Assembly: GCF_029227915.1 (NCBI RefSeq)
Contig: NC_079886.1
Location: forward strand, 22,730,501 to 22,794,500
Source of the DNA: Hydractinia symbiolongicarpus
Lineage: Eukaryota > Cnidaria > Hydrozoa > Anthoathecata > Hydractiniidae
Length of the DNA: 64,000 bases
Reading direction: 5' to 3'
Positions 23,496-36,076 of this stretch are shown piece after piece. A model generated the notes under the pieces. The model made no database searches and had not been told where the DNA came from. It saw only the letters and a list, made by a program, of their open reading frames with translations. Every line of letters starts with the position of its first letter. Within the stretch, counting starts at the first letter, position 1. The position numbers were made by a program, and so were the translations under genes.

Positions 23496-26428
23496 CCTTC
23501 TGGTGAAGAAAATATTTAGGTACAACAGTGTAGATAATTTTTTTTAAATAACCACGCAATTTTTGTACGTTATCTATTTGAAATTAAACCCGGTTTACAT
23601 TGATCGATTAATTATTAATTAAGGTTTGTTTTTAGTTGCAACAAACGATTTTTTTGTCGTTTTGTTTTTTACAATTCAAGAAATACGTTTTTCAAAATCT
23701 TGCTTGTGTTGTTCATGGGGGAAGATTGACAAAATATTTCACATAAAAAGTGTGTTTTGACTAGATCTCAGTACTCAGAAGGTAACATCTCGGAATTTGT
23801 ATAATTCATCAAATGAACGGAACTCGTGACTAAATGATATTTTGCCGAACTTGTTTTAATTGTCAAGCAAAATATATTTTACCGCCGTGAGACTTTTTTT
23901 TAAAAAGTGTTTAAAAATTACTTCTTTTTTTTTTTCGCGTTGTTAAAAGAAATGTTCTGTGCGAAAATTTACTTCAATATTTTGCGTACAATCGCACATC
24001 CTGATTTGTCATTTTTTTATTATTTAAGAACTTCGATAAGTTTTGTAAGATAAATCCGTTAAGATTGGTCCATCAATGTAACCCGGCGTGAGGTACAAAT
24101 ATTAAAGATTATATTTTTGCATTATACACGAAGTGTTTTTATTTCGAAAACATTCCATGCCATAAAAACGAAAAATGATGTTATTATTTTGAAAAACCGT
24201 TCTGTGGGTTGTTGCTAGATTATTTTTTTTTAGAAACTTTAGTAGCGTGAAGAAAATCTGCGAAAGTAAATTCCTTGATATATTGATATATAAGTTTTTT
24301 AGCAGAATAAATAGCGCGAACTTTTGAAAATTTTGAACTGCGAAATTTAATTCCGCGAAAATGTAAAAAAGGTTCAAACGAAAATGTCTTCGAAATTAGC
24401 GTTGAACTGAAAATGTGTAAGTGACAGTACAAAAACATAGCGAATAAAGTAGCAAAGATTTCAATCGGTTAACTGCCTAAATTTGAGAAGGCTAGTTGCT
24501 TAGGCTTCGACTTAATCTCAGCTCGGTTGCTAATAAAAAATGTTTATTTCAGCACGTTGTGTTTTTACAGCAAAAACAATGACTTCTTTTACTTCCTCGA
24601 TTAACTCCATAGCGGTTAAGTTAATCAGTTATTATGAGATTAAATGAGCTTATCAAAAGAAATGCAAAATAAACAAGAAAAAAAGAAGAAAAATGTTTTT
24701 AAGTCACGCAAAAAAAATTTCTCGATCTATTATCCGCCTTGTTTGAAGTCGTCTACAAATCGTCTGCGTACGGATTGAGAGATACGTGAAATGTAACAAC
24801 TTGAATCGCCTGACATGGATAATTTCGGACAGCACCGGTTTATGTTGAGTTCCGGTCGTTGCAAACTCAGCATATGTGTAACCGACACTGTGAAGGGGCT
24901 TTCACATGTGAAATGATATGTCACAGCAAAACAGCATAGATTATATGAATAGAAATTCCATTCCTCAGGCTACTTGCATTCTGATATACCGTTTCAATTG
25001 TGTTACATGTGTGTTCGGCTGGATGTGTGAAATGAGCTTAGCGCGTCTCAATTAAAGGAACGGGGTTTAAAATATCAAAAAAATCAACAAGTTGGCCGGG
25101 GTAGGAGTGATCTGGTTACTTGGTGCTGGACAATACTCTTGTTAAGGACGCATTCGAGTTTAGTAAATATGTAATTTAACATTTTGTGAATAAAATGTCA
25201 CAATGCAATGGAATATATTTATTGCCGACAGTAGCGTTACGTCAAAGTCCCTAACAAATAACCTTGTCGTGATAGAAATTTAAGCTATCGGCGACAAAAA
25301 TTCGCACATCGAATTAAAAAAGCGGGCTGAATATATTGTTAAGTATCGCTTTTGGGTCCAAACTCGTCCGGAAAAAACAAACTTTATGTTCGCCTGATAG
25401 TATTGCGCAACGAAAACTAACGTTATGTCATGCTTTTTCAACTGTTCATTTTTGTCATAAAGTGGCTTTTAAACTGATTATACGCGAAATCAGGTAGGGG
25501 AATTTCAATCCCAAGCAGCTTTCTGATCTTTGTAAATAAGTCTGAAGTATAGCATAAAATTGTAAAAAAATACTAGTTGTAAAAGTACTAATATTTTTTC
25601 GTTAAACATCTCAAAAAGACTGAAGGGAAGATGACCTTAAAAGCTTTCAAATAAAAGAATTAAAATAAATGAGAAAAGCTTGAAGTACGGGAGCCCCGGA
25701 GTGTATAGACTGGTGATTTAAACAATACAAGTTGGAATAAGAAATCAATTTTACAGTGCTTTTTGAATAGAAGCGGTCCTGATTTCGCTCTTCTAACCAA
25801 GAAAATTTTTTAAAGCCTTTTTGACAATTTTATCAACAAGTTGTTGAAGACTATAATCAGATTTAAGAAAAAATCCGAGAAAGAACAGTGCTACCGACAT
25901 CAGACACTTTGTAAAGATGGATTTTAAAGATTTTATTCATACTGTCCTAGAAATTATATTTGTTGACATAAAGCTGTAAAGATTTGAATGGTAAGTCGTC
26001 AGATTTTGTTGCTATGGTAATTAGGTAATTTGTTTCACTATTACTTAAAAAGCCTCTGAAGAAAAAGTGAGTTTGATTCGCTGTTAACCAACGGATAGTC
26101 CTGCTTTGATATGAATTTTTAGACTGTGAAGAGCAAACAAGGATTGTTGTTTTTTCACCACGCGAAGGTAGAGAAGTCCAGCCAAAACGTGTTCTTGCAA
26201 ACAATAGAAAAAACGTTTTTCTTTGACACGAAACACATGTATTTACCTCGAAAACATAAATTTATTCAAGATTGGAATTTATTGAAGTTTATGGAAGATA
26301 AAATTTATTGAGGACAGATCAAATATCAAGAGATCAATTTTCAAGACGTTTTCTTAAAGTTCATACATAGGTTAAAAAAAGAGCATTGCAAAGGAACCAA
26401 ATTTATAGTTGCAAAAAACTTTACGTAA
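23496..26428. other. Intergenic region between ACMSD and the Dickkopf-3-like gene
   Basis: No reading frame here shows codon-like content, splice support or a recognisable domain. The sequence is AT-rich and single-copy in appearance. Short ORFs such as those around 24102-24438 and 26126-26311 look like chance frames. The last few hundred bases must hold the promoter and 5' UTR of the downstream gene, but I cannot place a TATA box or start site with confidence. Confidence 0.5.
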
Positions 26429-29400
26429 ATGTATTTATACACCACCCGCGTTTTGTTTACAGCATTATTCTATGTATGGTGTTGTAACACTTCTTTGGGG
26501 TTCTATCGTATTGTTGAAACTAGATATCCAAACGGAACTGGATACGGGAGGATAGACCGTGAGGAAATCATCATACAGAATACTAATGATAAAGATGTTT
26601 CCAAAACAACTAAAGCAGACAATGGGGAAATAGTAACTACGTATTCTTTGGAAAAGCTAAATCCTGGTATAAGAATCTTCAGAAGACAACAAGGTTTGTT
26701 AAAACAGACAAAGCGAAGAATGAAGGTGTGTTATTTATGGTGAATGTTTTGTTAACGTTGTTGGTTGTGTGCTTTACATTTCAGCGTATTTTTGTTTTTT
26801 CAGTTTTTTTGTTAGCAAGCCTTTTGCTTACTCTAAAGAGACCTAATCCGTTTTTATTTGATACGATTCTTTCTGATGAACGTTATTCAATAAATATTTA
26901 GTTTACTTTAGGATCATAAACTTCTGTGGTCACACGCTTTCGCATTGGTATTTTGTTAGCATTTTACAAGTTATTTGAAACTTCGCGTTTATAAACTTCC
27001 GCGGTCACACGCGAGGGACATTTTTTTAACATTTTCTTAACAAGTTCTTCGTGATCATAGACTTTCGCGATCACAGTCTTTCGGGAGAGGTATTTCATTA
27101 GTCATTTCGCAAGCTGTCTGAAACTTCGTGATGATAAACCTTTGCAAACTTTTTAAAGGAATCGGTTCATAAGGTACTTGCGATTTTAAATGACTATTGC
27201 AGGATCAAAGTTTTCCCCTCTTCATAGTCAAGATTCTTTTGCTTTTGCATTAAAGTCAATGCCAGGAGTTTTTTTTGAGAAATTGGCCTTATGCAAGTAT
27301 CAGAAATGACCCAAATAAATTTGTTTAGCCGACGAACAATTTTGAGCATTTTCAAATTAGTATAATGAATTTAGAAAATGCCAAAAAATGTCATATTCAA
27401 GTAGCTGATAACAATAATTGATGTCATTGCATGAAGATATTTCATGAATGTCCTATATTTCTTTTGCAGATCTAATGAACTGCTCAGTCTTCGTCAGCCA
27501 GGATAATTTGTCGAAAAACCTTGCGTTTTGCTAGGAAAAATTGTTCGCAGTTCTATCAAATTAAAATTTGAAAAACCTTTCGCGGTTCTACAAATCTTTT
27601 TATATAGTTTTGACTAGTTTTTGTGAATGTTGTTTAATTTGAACATTTTGCGAAAAAAAACTTATGCAGGTCACGATTGACGTTATTTTTTGCGAAAATA
27701 AACTTTTGCGATTTTTTCAAAAACCGCAAAAGGTTTTTCGGCAAAGATTTTTTCCTTATTAAAAAATATTTGATTTCTCTGTACTTGAGTATCGCAAATT
27801 TTTGTGTTTAAAATTTTTCGCAAATTTGGCGATCTGCTCTGTTATTTGCGGAAATTAAATTTTCGAATAAGCCGGAATTAAATTCCCGAGCATAAAACTT
27901 GCTTACTGATTCGCAAAATCAATGCTGGTATAAGAACTAATTTTATATTAATACTGATGATAATTGCAATTGATACTAAACGCAAATGACAGGTGCGATA
28001 ATCATAATTGTTTTCATCATCGATTCACACAAATAAATTTCCTTGAAATCAAAATTTTGCGAATAAGGCAATCCGTGAAAAATTCTGAGGGCAAAAATAT
28101 GTGACAATATGCTAATTTTCTCGCGTTCGTGTAAAATTCCAGAAATTAAGAGTAAATTCGAGATGGACGTTTGAGCTAGAGGGGCACTTTTTTAAAAAAA
28201 AGGTATATACTTTTTAAAGAAAGATCATTTTTATTAGTTACTTTATAAGTTTCATCAATGATCAGTCAAACTCAGTTAAGCGGCCTCTTTGTTGATAAAG
28301 GCATATTCGGTTAAAAAAAAATTTCACTTGAAATGGGCTCTTAGAAGACAGGGCGGTTAATCGAATGGAGGCTCTGAATCTAGCATTTACGGTATTTAAT
28401 TATGGAGTCGTAAACGGTGAACATTGAATTTAAAGTTGAAACGCGGTAAATATTAAATTTGAGGTTGAAACCCGGGTAACATTAAATTTAAGAATCAAAT
28501 CCGTCTGGCAGACGGTTGACGCAATGTTTTGTGACGTCATTAAGCGAGTGGATTTTACAAAGAAAGATTGCCACCGCTATGAGAGTCAAAGTTGAGTCAC
28601 TCAAAACATTCTGTATAGAAATTAGATGTGTATTGTGTAAAAAGAAGTGAAAAAAATAATAATCTTTTTTAAAAAATTGGCCGATATTTTTACATAACCT
28701 TGGTAGAAGAGATATATTTTGACTCACGTGACGTCATTTTTAATCCGACTGACGACAATAAAATTGCTTTTTTCTTCTCTTGGAACAATTTTCCTTCAAT
28801 TCACTTCACATCTCCAATAAAAACTTGCTATAATTTAATAGCACGCGAGAAATGTAATATTGTGATAACCGTGAAAGGCGACGATTATTTATTTTTCTAA
28901 AGTAATTTTTGGTTCTCGTGACGTAATCAGACTTTCCTGGATTGACTTTGTATCAAATTAATCCACAAGTGTGCCAAGTCTCGTAACGTAATCGGAATTA
29001 GTAGTATCATCTTCGTCTCCAGGGTCTTCCTCTAAAGCTGCTATTGAGAAATGCTATCGCAAAGGAAAAACGCCCTGGAAAGGAGTTTAAGTAAATGTAT
29101 AGGCTCCAAGTGCTTTTGAAAAATTCAATCAGAAAAAATACATTTCCATTGCAAACAGCAATGTTCGTATCCTTAACAGAAGACTCCCTACTCTGACCCT
29201 AACCTACACAACCTCGATCCAAGGACCTGTTGTCTCTTTTTGCATATCGGACTGCGCTGATGAGAGACAAAAAACCCTGGGAACGAGGTTGTCAGGCCTC
29301 CTCATCGGTTTTCTACCGGGTCATGCATGTACAAATTTTACAATTATGACATACTAAATGAGTGTCCGCGAATATTAATACGCGCAATCTCGACTTTTTT

Positions 29401-31926
29401 TTGAAAAATTAGTATATGGTAAAATTGTTTGAGATTAAAAATATTGTGTGATACAGATTATGACCTTACGTTACGTGAAAACTAGCGCGTGCTAAAGTCC
29501 TGCAAGTAAGTTAGCTTACTGAAACAAATAGTTTCTACACTAATATGAAATTAGCTACTACATCTATACTTCGTTTATACTTCACTTTTACAAAAAATGA
29601 TAAGCAATCTTTGGTTTTTAAGCAAACAATATTTGCAATAAGAATGTCAAAGATTTGTACCGTAATGTTTGAATGAACCCTCAGGGCGTTTATTAAATTT
29701 TTTGGTTTTCAGAGGGGCGTGTATTTAAGGGAGGCGTTTAAAAGAGTGAAGGTTTAATAAATTTTTGTATTTTTTTTTACACAATGAATATTGTTACCGT
29801 CAATTTTATTAAAGGCTAGTGCAACGTCGACCTTCTTCTCGTATTTCATACAGGTATTTATATATACCTGTATGAAATTATACAAGATCTTTATTGGTGA
29901 AACTCAGCATTTACTTTGAATTATGTGTTGAATGAACGCCCCTCTGAAAGGGATCGTTTGTTAGAGGAACTTCTATTTAGGAGGAGACATTTTTAAAAAA
30001 TTGGGAGTGGAGGCTTTTAATCGAGGGAAGTGTCTAAAAGATAGGGGCGTTTAATCGAAGCATTACGGCATCCTCTTCTTTTCAGAGCATTAATGCAAAA
30101 ATGTGGGTATTTTATGCAATACAAAAATGAAAAACGAGAGTCTTATTTTATATTTAGTAAAAATAAAGTATGTAAAGAATATTAGTCACTCAGTCAACAT
30201 TTGTTCACTCTCAAAGAATTTCTTCATCTGTTGGGTATCTTCATTTGAAATGACAGTGTGTTCATTATAACTAAATCTGGGTGAAAAAAACGACTATTTT
30301 TATGACAAGTTTATGTTAGCCTTCGCCCGTTTCATGCAAGCATAATCACACAATCAATATTTCAACAAAATCATCGCATTATAAAATAAAAAGTAATAAT
30401 ATAATTAATGATTCGTATAAAAATAGCTCAAGAGGCATACTTAACCGACTTATTAAGGAATGGTCGGTCTCGCTCAATGAGCAGACTCTCCTGCAGCGTG
30501 ACTTTAAAATTATTACACTCACGCGTTAGAATATTTAAATTCTGAAAAGATGGAGAAGAGCATGAAGGAAAGTCAAAAACATGTTGTGATACAGCAGTCA
30601 AGATACTAATAGAAATACCTGATTACTTTTGAGATAATACCCCCTGTCAACGAAATAGCTAGCCCCGGAAAATTATGATTTTTTATATACTATTAAAAGT
30701 CACAAAACATTAGAACATTTCAAGGACGTGATGAAAGGATATACAACAAAAAAAAGAAGGGGAGAGCATAATTTTCAGTTTCTGTCTATTAAGTTTTTGG
30801 TCCAATTTTCACTTTTCCTTTTGTTGCCTTAACAACCAAACTAACTGGCTCAAAAATATTAGGGATGAAAATTATGTGTAAAAATTAGAACTTTTGGAAT
30901 TTTTTGTATGCATGTTCATTTCTTATCCGTCTTTATTTCAAACTGGACTTTCTTTAAGAAAAATGTTCCTATTAAGGTCCTAGTATAGCTAATTGGCTGA
31001 ATTTTGTAAAAGTGATAATAGATTTATTGGCAACTTGTATTGGTCACTGTTCTACCATTTTCAACGATCTTCCCCACATACCATCGCTGTGTTGTAAAGA
31101 AGTCCTAAAATTGTCAATTTCAATGCAGCTCTCCTGTGGCATTTTTTGATTAAAAAGCGTACCAAATATAAGAAAATTAACACATGAAAGGGAAACAGGT
31201 TTTTAACAGAATTTAAGATTTCTTTGGCTACCGTTTAAAACACGTCGTTAAAATTTAGTCACTTGGACAAAATTAAGTAATTTCTTTAAACGGGTTCGTT
31301 TTTTTTCAGACAAATTTTTATTTTTTGTTCAGTTTATAACATAAAGAAAGACATTCTACTGTTGTTACAGTAAACAGAAATAATTTAAATCCTCTTATTT
31401 TTGACTCTTTATTCACAACTCATTGTTTTCTTGACGAGCCAGCCCCGAAGATGTAATCAGTCGCATTTTTCACTAAGGTGTGGGATTTTACGTCAGTTTA
31501 ATGTAAGCGCTGTCTACTTATCCTTGTCATCTGTCATAAATGATTATATCCTTTCATTAGAAAAGGCGTCGGTGTCAAGCAGACAAAGATTGCAGTGGTG
31601 TAAAAAGATGCAATAGATACAATCGACTTTGTGAACGATGTCGTATTTTTAATGAACTTTGCAGAAGAGATGCGAACTGCTGCGCAGGACGGAAATGTAT
31701 GTGGGGAAGATGTCGGAATGCAAAACACGACGGAACCGAGATGAGCATCTGTCGTCATGATAGAAACTGCTCGAAGGGATATTGTTGTGCGCGAGAACAC
31801 GGTCAGAGTGTTTGTAAGAAATTCCTCGCAGAAAATGAAAGCTGTGAGAGAACCGCTGGAGGATTGATGTTTAGCATTCACCATAGCTGTCCTTGCAGAC
31901 GAGGATTATATTGCAAGAAGAAGTGA
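26429..31926 (+). CDS. Dickkopf-3-like secreted protein (2 exons)
   Basis: Exons 26429-26725 and 31561-31926, both phase 0, encode 220 residues. Residues 1-24 are a signal peptide (YTTRVLFTALFYVWCC). An N-terminal region containing DREEIII and GEIVTTYS resembles the conserved stretch before the first cysteine domain of DKK3. Cysteine-rich domain 1 (C104-C150) has the expected ten cysteines, ending CAGRKCMWGRC. Domain 2 starts at C163 (SICRHDRNCSKGYCCA). Exactly 12 residues separate them, the spacing I recall for DKK3, whereas DKK1/2/4 have about 50. Dickkopf proteins act extracellularly; DKK1/2/4 inhibit Wnt/LRP6 signalling, and the role of DKK3 is less settled. Domain 2 has nine cysteines and the protein stops at CKKK, so the usual tenth cysteine and the acidic DKK3 tail are absent. 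The intron is 4.8 kb. A further 3' exon replacing this end is possible but not seen. Confidence 0.85.
26905..27150. repeat. Degenerate tandem repeat of about 70-80 bp
   Basis: Three to four diverged units with the order CATAAACTTC-GTGGTCACACGC-TTTCG...CATTT...AACAAGTT...GAAACTTCGTG. Clear unit starts are near 26915, 26990, 27055 and 27130. The repeat lies in the Dickkopf-3-like intron, and related GCGAAAA and TTTTCGC words continue to about 27900. No coding potential. Confidence 0.6.
29208..29292. mobile_element. Short MITE with ACAACCTCG ends
   Basis: An 85-bp segment with terminal inverted repeats ACAACCTCG...CGAGGTTGT. Internally TTGTCTCT is paired with AGAGACAA. The end motif AACCTCGTCCC(CAGGG) recurs at 33490, 34345, 35683, 39778, 54207-54245 and 54944, so this is a dispersed family. 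It lies in the Dickkopf-3-like intron. Confidence 0.6.
29843..29878. repeat. Perfect 15-bp inverted repeat with 6-nt loop
   Basis: ATTTCATACAGGTAT (29843-29857) and its exact complement (29864-29878) flank TTATAT. It could fold into a stable cruciform or hairpin. It is intronic in the Dickkopf-3-like gene, with no other sign of function. Confidence 0.8.
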
Positions 31927-32320
31927 GACTTGTTTGTTGATCATTTTGCTGATTATTGATTTCTCAATGTGTAGTTAGGAATGCGTTAATCGCATACAAA
32001 CAGCGGATTCACTTCATACTTAAGCTTGTCGCAAACCTTTGATCAATGTTTTTGACACGCTTATGATTATATAAATTCTTTAATATACGTCACATTTAGA
32101 CTCTCGTGCAACTTTATCCCCAGGCCTTTTCACGTATCGTAATAGGATATTCCAGCAAAATCCGAAGAAGCCTCTGTATGAGATTTCTTTACTTCGCCAT
32201 TACATTCGTGTTTCTTAAGTCAGCTTTAGCACATTTGTTTTGATTTTTAAGCTCCACAACATAAACGGCTTAAAATATCATATTAGTTGAAAAGTCGACA
32301 CACTGTTCAACAACACAGCA

Positions 32321-32380
32321 CAGTAAGACATGAAGTAAAGTAACGTGCCCCAGTAAGTCATGAAGTAAAGTAATGTGCCC
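32321..32380. repeat. 30-bp tandem duplication
   Basis: CAGTAAGACATGAAGTAAAG plus TAACGTGCCC at 32321-32350 is repeated head-to-tail at 32351-32380 with two substitutions. It is intergenic, with no coding link. Confidence 0.9.
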
Positions 32381-35300
32381 GGAGCATGCAGCCCTTTCTT
32401 TCTCTCTCTGATTATTAGACACTCTAAAAGACTGGGATTACTTGGCTGAGAAAAATACAGAAACCAGACAATTTTTTTTTTCAAAAAACAGTTAAGCGGA
32501 GATCATTGAAAATGTACTTTTCTTCATTTAGAGGACACGAACAAAAAGAAATTAACGTAAAATTTGATCAGAAACCTTATATATCCGAAAATTGGTTCAT
32601 TAAGTTACGTAAACTCTTTTAAATTATCGCAAAATTGTCGATGTATTTGCTAGTGTTTCTACTTGGAACATATAACACGTGCCTGATTTGCGGCCACGCC
32701 TGTTTTTTAACCGAAACAATTTTTACCAATAAGAGACACTTTGAAATAAAATGCCGGTGAGAATTAGAAAAACTACGAACGCGTCCAAAAATTATAAAAG
32801 ATCTACCAGGATTCCCCTTTCTCTCATTGTAAGTAAAGTCTTCTCGTATTAGTGAGAAAAAAAAGGGAGCAGGTGGGTATGCCGGTGAAAATTTGATAAC
32901 TTGGCACTTTCAGTAAATACAATTTTCTTTATGTTTCATACACGATCGTTGATATCTTTCACATAACTAGGACGTGTGGTTTATTATACCATCTACATAC
33001 AAAAATGATCATAAGACCGTAGAAAGATTTACGGAAATTTACCCGCCCCTACTCCCAGCTATTACCTTTTGCTTGCAGACAGATAGCAAGCAGTTCATTT
33101 TTTAAATTTGATATTTTATTTTTTTAGACCAAAGACGAGCGGTAGAATATGCATGAGGTGAAAACCACCTGGTTAAAGTGGAAGATTCAAATTTAATGGA
33201 ATTTAGTGCGTGTGTGTGTGTGTGTGCCCCGCTGTGTCAAAGAGGGCGTGAGAGGGCGTGAAAAATCAACGATGTCGTCAAATAACCGAAGACAAAAGTT
33301 GACGGAAGCAGATTTCAGTGTAGATATAAACGATGAGTCAGCAAAAAAATGTTAATAAAGAACACGAGAACAATAAAGTAAATTAAAAAAAACAGCAGTT
33401 ATAATATAATTTTGTAAAGTAGATAATTAGAAAGACTATTTATTAGATAAAACAACGAAATTAAGAAGAGAATAGTCTTGATGTGTTAACCTCGTTCCCG
33501 AAGTCCCTTGCTCAAAGCCTTTACCGCAACCTTGTCCACCCTAACAAGTCATGGAGACTTACTTTAGCGCGTTTTCTGGTTACCGCTTATAGAATATTTC
33601 TAGCAAAAATTGGTTTTATTTTTCTCCAATACTAAGAAAGTAGGACATACTTGTGGCCCAAAAAAGAATCTTACATTATGGCAAAAGTTCTATTTAAAAG
33701 AAGTCTCTTATACCTTGTAAAAGACTCAAAAAGACCGAGAAATATCTGTTCCACTCCTAACCCGTAAAAAATTAATCCATTTAATGCTTTTTTATGCATT
33801 CCTGGTAGAAGGTATTTTTTGCCGTATAAAGCGTATATACGAATAAATTTAGGCAAAGAAAGCAAGGAGAATCTCGAAATAGTTCTTTTCACAGGGTCAC
33901 ATTTTTCCCTAACGTAAACAATGTAGTATAAATAGAAATAAAAAAAAAATACATTAGTAGTTCATTTATTCAACACGTGATTAAAAAACACCTACAAAAA
34001 AAACAACAACAAAGAAATTATAGCAATAGGTAGGCAACCTCTTTCCCAGTGTCTTTTGCTTTGGTGTTACACATGACGGCGATCGCCCTGTGACCTCATT
34101 CCTAGCCAAAGAAATGGATGTAAAGGTGCAGTAACATTCCCTATCTTTAACACGTTCTTTCTTAAGACTGTCTTGAGACTGTGTTAAACACACGTATTTA
34201 TTAGCTAAGCAACATATGCAAGAACCATCCGTATTTAATAGGCACAACGTATGGCACTTCAAAATCTCATAATGCAGTATCTTTAGTTGACTATGAATGT
34301 GATTCTGTATGTGTGTAATGAAAGAAAAACGTAGCAAAGATGCAACCTCATCCCTAGGGTTTTTTCTTCACTCTGACAATCTCGGCGGCAAAAAAGAAAT
34401 ATAGATTGTTGGAAAAGGGAAAAAAGCTCTCAGGATGAAAATGCTATTCTCGTGGTAATTCCTTACAATTTTTGTTTTTTTTATCGTTTTATTTAATTTA
34501 GCCTACAACAAACTCGCTTGTCCATGACATGATAATATCGATATTATTCAATGACAATAAGTGAACAGATATAAGTGGTAATATTTCTCAAGTCATTTAA
34601 TTTAGTTGTTATCACATAAATGTTTGGTTTTCGTCATTGGACAAATAAAATTTGTGATAATGATCGTCACTTTGAAGTACGTTGTACAAGCTAAATATAC
34701 GCTTCCCGAATTACATGTTTTTTTAAAATTTTAGAGTTTTGATGTTTTAACTTTAAGATTATATTTCGCATTATCGAATTGCCGTGTGTATAAACTTTTT
34801 AACTTAATTTCACATAAGAGAATGTTTTGGTGGTATTAATGTTACGGTCAAAATCTTCCTAATTCTCGACTTGTACTACAAAGCCTCGGTTTTAAGCAGA
34901 GGTCAATTGGTACAAAATTAAAAAAACCTGTTTTAACAGGTTGTTTGTTTCACATTTTATCAAGTTTCAGTTGACGATTTCAAAAATCACATTTATTTTG
35001 TTTGACAAAGTTAAGAAATAGTTGCGGTGCATCCAAGAAAACTAATTGGGGAGAGGTGTGATATCAACAAGGGCCAAAAACTTCATACAATTTAACTGAT
35101 AATCCCTTCACCCAATTAGCTTTATCATTGATTTTTTTCTGGACACGCGATTATCATCTAGCCACTTCATCAAGAATAAAAAACTTCATTGCAAGCTACG
35201 ATTTATTAAATTCCTTTCATAGCATCAAGTGTTAGCCTCTGCGATGAACAACGAAATTCATTGGTAAATTCATAACTACTAACTTAAACTCAAATACTTG

Positions 35301-35682
35301 AAGTAACTACGATGTCGCATCATCGAGAAAAAATTAACAATAAGGGGTTACCACAGAGCCCTGGCAGTTTGCCATAATTTTTTTGTGAGTACGCATGGTT
35401 TCTAAATGACATGAATTTAAAAAATGTCAGCCGTAATCTAAAGATAACGGCAAAATAAAAACATGTCCACTTGAGTTATCTTACAATCGGTAAATATTCA
35501 CGCATTCCATGTTTTCTTAAGATGTTAAAGTGTTATGATGTGAATTGCCATAACAACAAGACAGGAGACCCATATGTCGCTATTTTGACATCATACGTCA
35601 CAACTTCGATTCTAACTTAACTGGTTGTTATTTTGGGTTGGTTGGATATTTTTTATTAAAATTGTACGACTAAGATTTATTT

Positions 35683-35824
35683 CAACCTCGTCCCCAGAAC
35701 TATTCGATTTTTAACGGCGTTGCGCTATTTGATACTAGGAATCGGATTTTCGCTGACACCGTATTTGATATGAGTAATCTTCTCTCATATCAAAAAGACA
35801 AAAAAAAACCTTGTGACGAGGGTG
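35683..35824. mobile_element. MITE-like element with CAACCTCGTCCC ends
   Basis: The left end CAACCTCGTCCCCAG and the right end GTGACGAGGGTG are approximate inverted repeats enclosing about 140 bp with no reading frame; an internal TTTGATATGAG/CTCATATCAAA pair forms a hairpin. The ends match those of the 85-bp element at 29208. The right end is diverged, so the border is approximate. Confidence 0.45.
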
Positions 35825-36062
35825 ACCGTAAATGTGCTTGGATGGCGCTTGGATTTATTTGTGTTAGAAATTGTGAAACCCACGGGTTAGTGAGATATTT
35901 CTTAACTCAAAATAAAGAAACGCTACGCGCAACGTAGTTCCTTGCATAATCTAAAAAAATTGTTTTTACTAACTGATAAGAAGACAACTAACACAACGAA
36001 AAAAAACAACTGTTAGATGCCTGAAAGCAAGACATTGTGTTCTGGGGATTGAGCCCGGACGG

Positions 36063-36076
36063 AATTATTAATGTTT
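36063..36076. repeat. Target-site duplication, 5' copy
   Basis: AATTATTAATGTTT, identical to 39434-39447 immediately after the poly(A) tail. The two copies frame the retrotransposon. One or two terminal bases are ambiguous because of the adjoining A and T runs. Confidence 0.93.

Larger units (their letters stand above)
31927..36062. other. Intergenic region after the Dickkopf-3-like gene
   Basis: No gene recognised. Contents: a 30-bp tandem duplication at 32321-32380, a short (GT)n run at about 33211-33227, several AACCTCGT-family ends (33490, 34048, 34345) and a 142-bp element with such ends at 35683-35824. Short frames such as those around 33981-34337 lack domains or splice support. Confidence 0.5.

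Noticed and set aside
26126-26311. 61-codon frame upstream of the Dickkopf-3-like gene
   Set aside because: No signal peptide or domain, biased to Phe/Lys like random AT-rich DNA; probably 5' flank or UTR.
33211-33227. (GT)n run
   Set aside because: Too short and ordinary to list as a separate finding.
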